Part shown: one piece after another, positions 23,149 through 26,618 of the stretch
How the letters are laid out: every line of letters begins with the position of its first letter
How positions within the stretch are numbered: the stretch's first letter is position 1
Source: Aquitalea sp.
Lineage (GTDB): Bacteria; Pseudomonadota; Gammaproteobacteria; Burkholderiales; Chromobacteriaceae
Reading direction: 5' to 3'
Assembly: GCA_019232735.1 (NCBI GenBank)
Contig: JAFANL010000018.1
Span: 1-26,618, forward strand
DNA: 26,618 bases
The notes under the pieces: model-generated
What the model was told of the DNA's origin: nothing
What the model saw: the letters and a program-made list of their open reading frames with translations, nothing else
The model's database searches: none
Translations under genes and position numbers: made by a program

Positions 23149-23427
23149 TTATCTCTTCTTCGCCTTCTTATCGGCCGCGTGGCCTTTGAAGGTACGAGTC
23201 AGCGAGAATTCGCCCAGTTTATGACCGACCATGTTTTCGGAAACATAAACAGGCACATGGGTGCGACCGTTGTGAACCGCGATGGTCAAACCAATGAAAT
23301 CCGGCAGGACGGTCGAACGACGCGACCAGGTCTTGATCGGACGTTTGTCATTGGTTGCACGCGCCGCGTCGACCTTCTTCAGAAGGTGCAGATCAACGAA
23401 CGGGCCTTTTTTCTGCGAACGTGCCAT
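23149..23427 (-). CDS. rpsS: 30S ribosomal protein uS19
   Basis: The 92-residue head protein begins MARSQKKGPFVDLHLLKK and contains WSRRSTVLPDFIGLTIAVHN and VYVSENMVGHKLGEFSLTR. The ATG at 23427 is used; an upstream in-frame TTG sits only 3 nt from the AAGGG site, too close for initiation. Confidence 0.97.
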   Translation of the reverse strand: MARSQKKGPFVDLHLLKKVDAARATNDKRPIKTWSRRSTVLPDFIGLTIAVHNGRTHVPVYVSENMVGHKLGEFSLTRTFKGHAADKKAKKR

Positions 23428-23433
23428 TGTCAA

Positions 23434-24267
23434 TTACCCTTTAGTGGAATAGCGGCGGCGTACGATCATATTGTCGGTACGCTTGTTGCGACGGGTACGG
23501 AAGCCCTTAGTCGGCGTGCCCCATGGGCTAACCGGCACACGGCCTTCACCAGTACGACCTTCACCACCACCATGCGGGTGATCAATCGGGTTCATCGCAG
23601 TACCGCGAACGGTCGGACGAATACCACGCCAGCGGCTAGCACCAGCCTTACCCAGCTTGCGCAGGGAATGCTCTTCGTTGCTAACTTCGCCAACAGTGGC
23701 ACGGCAGTCAACATGCACCAGGCGAATTTCGCCGGAACGCAGACGCAACTGAGCGTAGACGCCTTCGCGGGCCAGCAGCATGGCGGAACCGCCAGCCGAA
23801 CGGACCATTTGAGCACCCTTGCCAGGTTGCAGCTCTACGCAGTGGATAGTGGTACCCACCGGGATGTTGCGGATCGGCAAAGCGTTACCAGCCTTGATCG
23901 GAGCCTCGGCACCGGACAGCAGAACTGCACCAGCTTTTACACCGCGCGGGGCGATGATGTAGCGGCGTTCGCCATCGGCGTAGCACAACAGGGCGATATG
24001 GGCAGTGCGGTTCGGATCGTATTCGATGCGTTCCACTTTTGCCGGGATGCCATCCTTGTTGCGACGGAAGTCGATCAGACGGTAGTGCTTCTTGTGACCA
24101 CCACCCATATGACGGGTAGTAATGTGGCCATTATTGTTACGACCGGCAGTGGCAGTTTTTTTCTCTACCAGAGCGGCGTGCGGAGCGCCTTTGTGCAGAT
24201 CAGGGTGAACCACCTTGACAACAGCACGACGACCCGCGGAAGTCGGTTTTACTTTAACGATAGGCAT
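23434..24267 (-). CDS. rplB: 50S ribosomal protein uL2
   Basis: The 277-residue protein begins MPIVKVKPTSAGRRAVVKV and contains GRNNNGHITTRHMGGGHK and the signature RGTAMNPIDHPHGGGEGRT, which includes the histidine close to the peptidyl-transferase centre. It lies between rplW and rpsS with 6-11 nt gaps. Confidence 0.98.
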   Translation of the reverse strand: MPIVKVKPTSAGRRAVVKVVHPDLHKGAPHAALVEKKTATAGRNNNGHITTRHMGGGHKKHYRLIDFRRNKDGIPAKVERIEYDPNRTAHIALLCYADGERRYIIAPRGVKAGAVLLSGAEAPIKAGNALPIRNIPVGTTIHCVELQPGKGAQMVRSAGGSAMLLAREGVYAQLRLRSGEIRLVHVDCRATVGEVSNEEHSLRKLGKAGASRWRGIRPTVRGTAMNPIDHPHGGGEGRTGEGRVPVSPWGTPTKGFRTRRNKRTDNMIVRRRYSTKG

Positions 24268-24278
24268 GCTCTATCTCC

Positions 24279-24587
24279 TTACTCCGCAGCGGCCGGGGTG
24301 GCGGTCAGATCAATTTCCTGACCCTGAACCAGGCTAACGTAGGCCTTTTTCCAGTCTTTACGACGGCCAAAGGTACGGCCAAAGCGCTTAACTTTGCCCT
24401 TTACGTTAACAGTGGATACGCCTTCAACTTTTACGTTGAACAGCATTTCAACTGCAGCCTTGATCTCCGGCTTGGTAGCATCGGTAGCAACACGGAAAAC
24501 AACTTGCTGATGCTTCTCAGCAACCATGGTGCTCTTTTCGGAAACAACCGGGGCCAGAATTACTTGCAACAGACGTTCTTGATTCAT
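24279..24587 (-). CDS. rplW: 50S ribosomal protein uL23
   Basis: The 102-residue protein begins MNQERLLQVILAPVVSEKST, close to the neisserial form, and contains VNVKGKVKRFGRTFGRRKDW. It docks trigger factor and SRP at the tunnel exit. The ATG at 24587 overlaps the rplD stop (ATGA) and has GGAGGAG 8 nt upstream; a GTG two codons earlier is too close to that site. Confidence 0.96.
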   Translation of the reverse strand: MNQERLLQVILAPVVSEKSTMVAEKHQQVVFRVATDATKPEIKAAVEMLFNVKVEGVSTVNVKGKVKRFGRTFGRRKDWKKAYVSLVQGQEIDLTATPAAAE

Positions 24588-25204
24588 GCCCACTGCTCCT
24601 CCAGATGCTGCACCGCCTCACGGGTGATGACGATCTTCTTGAAACGCAGCAGGCTGTACGGGTCAGCTTGTTGAGCTTCGATCACCAGCACGTTCGGCAG
24701 ATTGCGCGAAGACAGATAGAGGTTTTCGTCCAGTTCACGGGTAATGAACAGAGCCTGCTCCAGACCCATGGACTTAACCACACCTACGAATTCCTTGGTT
24801 TTCGGCGATTCAACCGACAGCGAATCGACCACGATCAGACGCTCGTCGCGAACCAGCTGGGACAGGATAGCTGCCATACCAGCGCGGAACATCTTGCGGT
24901 TAACCTTCTGAGAGAAATTCTCGTCCGGGCTGTTCGGGAAAGCACGACCACCACCACGACGGTTCGGAGTGGAAGTCATACCGGCACGTGCGTTACCAGT
25001 ACCCTTCTGCTTGAACGGCTTCTTGGTGGAGTGGTTTACTTCGGCACGAGTCAGCTGAGCACGGTTACCGCTGCGAGCATTCGCCAGGAATGCGGTCACA
25101 ACCTGATGAACCAGCGCTTCGTTGTATTCGCGACCGAACAGAGTCTCGGATGCCTGCAGGCTGCCAGCAGCCTGACCTTGGCTATTGATTACTTTCAATT
25201 CCAT
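24584..25204 (-). CDS. rplD: 50S ribosomal protein uL4
   Basis: The 206-residue protein contains the tunnel loop KPFKQKGTGNARAGMTSTPN followed by RRGGGRAFPNSP. In E. coli L4 also controls the S10 operon by attenuation and translational repression; here a terminator lies upstream of rplC instead of upstream of rpsJ. The ATG at 25204 shares one base with the rplC stop (TGATG) and has AGG 6 nt upstream; a GTG one codon earlier is the alternative. Confidence 0.96.
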   Translation of the reverse strand: MELKVINSQGQAAGSLQASETLFGREYNEALVHQVVTAFLANARSGNRAQLTRAEVNHSTKKPFKQKGTGNARAGMTSTPNRRGGGRAFPNSPDENFSQKVNRKMFRAGMAAILSQLVRDERLIVVDSLSVESPKTKEFVGVVKSMGLEQALFITRELDENLYLSSRNLPNVLVIEAQQADPYSLLRFKKIVITREAVQHLEEQWA

Positions 25205-25848
25205 CACGCACCTGCCTTCACGCTAGGACGAACGACAACATCGCCGTTCTTGGCACCAGGAACGGCACCCTTAACCAGAAGCAGCTGACGCTCGGCGTCA
25301 ACACGAACAACTTCCAGGCACTGAACAGTGCTCTTGACGTTGCCGTACTGACCAGCCATGCGCTTACCCGGGAAAATACGACCCGGATCTTGTGCCTGAC
25401 CGATAGAACCCGGCGTGTTATGCGAACGGGAGTTACCGTGCGAAGCGCGGTTGGAAGAGAAGTTGTGACGCTTAATCACACCGGAGAAACCCTTACCCTT
25501 GGAGGTACCGGTTACATCAACCAGTTGACCTACGGTGAAGATTTCAACGGACAGTGCATCACCCGGCTTCAGGGAGGAGAGAGCTTCTGCGGACAGAACG
25601 AATTCGTTCAGACCCAGACCTGCTTCAACGCCAGCCTTGGCAAAGTGACCAGCAGCCGCCTTATTAACGCGGCTAGCTTTACGGGCACCGAAAGTAACTT
25701 GAACGGCAGTGTAGCCGTCAACTTCGGCAGTTTTGATTTGCGTGACGCGGTTAGCAGACATGTCCAGCACAGTTACCGGGATGGATGCACCATCTTCGGC
25801 AAAAATGCGGGTCATGCCGACTTTGCGACCGACAAGACCTAAACTCAT
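25204..25848 (-). CDS. rplC: 50S ribosomal protein uL3
   Basis: The 214-residue protein begins MSLGLVGRKVGMTRIFAEDG and contains FSGVIKRHNFSSNRASHGNS and the signature GSIGQAQDPGRIFPGKRMAG with the glutamine methylated by PrmB in E. coli. AAGGA lies 7 nt before the ATG. Codons upstream of 25848 are in the leader. It is the first gene after the terminator at 25891-25928. Confidence 0.97.
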   Translation of the reverse strand: MSLGLVGRKVGMTRIFAEDGASIPVTVLDMSANRVTQIKTAEVDGYTAVQVTFGARKASRVNKAAAGHFAKAGVEAGLGLNEFVLSAEALSSLKPGDALSVEIFTVGQLVDVTGTSKGKGFSGVIKRHNFSSNRASHGNSRSHNTPGSIGQAQDPGRIFPGKRMAGQYGNVKSTVQCLEVVRVDAERQLLLVKGAVPGAKNGDVVVRPSVKAGA

Positions 25849-25890
25849 GTTTATATCCTTTTGCAGGCGCCGATTACGATTGACCGGCAT

Positions 25891-25928
25891 AAAAAACAAA
25901 AGCGGACTCGCAAAATTGCGAGTCCGCT
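25891..25928 (-). terminator. Strong intrinsic terminator between rpsJ and rplC
   Basis: A perfect 13-bp inverted repeat (AGCGGACTCGCAA/TTGCGAGTCCGCT, 25901-25928) with a 2-nt centre is followed on the minus strand by TTTGTTTTTT. Allowing for loop geometry, about 11 bp pair. It is 63 nt after the rpsJ stop and 42 nt before the rplC ATG. Confidence 0.9.
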
Positions 25929-25958
25929 AATGTATCACAGGAAATTCAGCAATCGCAA
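25929..25958 (-). promoter_or_regulatory. Candidate promoter for the rplC-rpsQ (S10) cluster, abutting the terminator
   Basis: The minus strand has -35 TTGCGA (25953-25958), an 18-bp spacer and -10 TACATT (25929-25934) preceded by TGA, an extended -10. The -10 box ends exactly where the terminator stem begins. Transcription would start near 25920-25924, inside the 5' arm of the stem. Confidence 0.5.
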
Positions 25959-25991
25959 GCACTTAGCTGACGATTGCCTGGTTTCTTGCAA

Positions 25992-26303
25992 TTACTGCAG
26001 CTTGATTTCCACATCCACACCGGCCGGCAGGTCGAGCTTCATCAGAGCATCAACAGTCTTGTCGGTCGGATCTACGATGTCCATCAGACGCAGGTGAGTG
26101 CGGATTTCCAGCTGGTCGCGGGAAGTCTTGTTCACGTGCGGGGAACGCAGTACGTTGAAACGCTCGATTTTGGTCGGCAGCGGAACCGGGCCCTTAACAA
26201 CAGCACCGGTACGCTTGGCGGTTTCAACGATTTCCTGGGCGGAACGATCGATCAGGTTGTAATCGAAGGCCTTCAGGCGGATGCGGATCTTCTGGCTTTG
26301 CAT
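25992..26303 (-). CDS. rpsJ: 30S ribosomal protein uS10 (NusE)
   Basis: The 103-residue protein begins MQSQKIRIRLKAFDYNLID and contains GPVPLPTKIERFNVLRSPHV and RTHLRLMDIVDPTDKT. Besides its ribosomal role it is the transcription antitermination factor NusE. It follows tuf by 14 nt and is cut off from rplC by a terminator, so it appears to belong to the upstream tuf transcript. Confidence 0.97.
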   Translation of the reverse strand: MQSQKIRIRLKAFDYNLIDRSAQEIVETAKRTGAVVKGPVPLPTKIERFNVLRSPHVNKTSRDQLEIRTHLRLMDIVDPTDKTVDALMKLDLPAGVDVEIKLQ

Positions 26304-26317
26304 ATTATCTGCTCCGA

Positions 26318-26618
26318 TTAGGCGATGATTTTGGCAACAACACCGGCGCCAACAGTACGGCCGCCTTCGCGGATGGCGAAACGCAGACCTTCTTCCATAG
26401 CGATCGGAGCGATCAGCTCTACGGTGATTTCCACGTTGTCACCCGGCATTACCATTTCCACGCCTTCGGCTAGGCTTACAGCACCGGTCACGTCGGTAGT
26501 ACGGAAGTAGAACTGCGGACGGTAGTTAGCGAAGAACGGGGTGTGACGACCGCCTTCATCCTTGCTCAGCACGTATACCGATGCGCCGAACTTGGTGTGC
26601 GGGGTGATGGTGCCCGGC
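26318..26618 (-). CDS. tuf: Elongation factor Tu, C-terminal part (cut by window edge)
   Basis: The last 99 codons of EF-Tu are present, covering domain III: PGTITPHTKFGASVYVLSKD, GGRHTPFFANYRPQFYFRTT and ELIAPIAMEEGLRFAIREGG, ending VGAGVVAKIIA. EF-Tu delivers aminoacyl-tRNA to the ribosome. Its position before rpsJ suggests the copy at the end of the str cluster (rpsL-rpsG-fusA-tuf), which lies outside the window. Confidence 0.97.
   Translation of the reverse strand, partial: PGTITPHTKFGASVYVLSKDEGGRHTPFFANYRPQFYFRTTDVTGAVSLAEGVEMVMPGDNVEITVELIAPIAMEEGLRFAIREGGRTVGAGVVAKIIA

Overview
The window looks like a chromosomal segment of a betaproteobacterium, most likely of the order Neisseriales (Chromobacteriaceae-like). 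This rests on the RpoA, L23 and S14 sequences, on the gene order secY-(infA)-rpmJ-rpsM, and on tuf-rpsJ lying just upstream of the rplC cluster. The genus is not proven by the sequence. The left 12 kb is GC-rich and mixed in function. The right 14 kb is one long run of ribosomal protein genes on the minus strand.

Layout from left to right. (1) 1-1470, minus: the ribose genes rbsK-rbsD-rbsA (rbsA runs off the left edge), with a candidate promoter and a LacI-type operator upstream. (2) 1915-8159, plus: a small secreted protein of unknown function, then miaB, a YciI-family gene, a small membrane protein, phoH, ybeY, corC/ybeX and lnt. Genes from miaB onward are tightly spaced or overlapping and end at a bidirectional terminator. 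(3) 8279-9919, minus: a Cache-domain chemoreceptor. (4) 10235-11336: two decayed gene fragments lying back to back, the C-terminal half of a methylmalonate-semialdehyde dehydrogenase (minus) and the C-terminal part of a MocR-type PLP regulator/aminotransferase (plus). (5) 11468-12265, plus: a MOSC-domain protein, followed by a second bidirectional terminator. (6) 12389-26618, minus, in transcription order: tuf (partial), rpsJ, then rplC-rplD-rplW-rplB-rpsS-rplV-rpsC-rplP-rpmC-rpsQ (S10 cluster), rplN-rplX-rplE-rpsN-rpsH-rplF-rplR-rpsE-rpmD-rplO-secY (spc), infA (broken), rpmJ, and rpsM-rpsK-rpsD-rpoA-rplQ (alpha).

The ribosomal block is conventional in gene content, with one clear exception. 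The infA slot between secY and rpmJ still has the length of an IF-1 gene and recognisable IF-1 blocks, but these fall in different reading frames with stops, so it is a pseudogene. IF-1 must then come from another locus. The cluster joints carry regulatory DNA. A strong intrinsic terminator with a promoter abutting it separates rpsJ from rplC. A near-consensus promoter whose spacer is a perfect hairpin starts the rplN transcript, which has a leader of about 165 nt. An extended -10 promoter directly after rpmJ can drive rpsM-rplQ.

I did not find a CRISPR array, a complete mobile element, a tRNA or rRNA gene, or a clearly new multi-gene system. The most notable items are the decayed infA, the hairpin/promoter overlaps at the cluster joints, and the collapsed mmsA/mocR pair.
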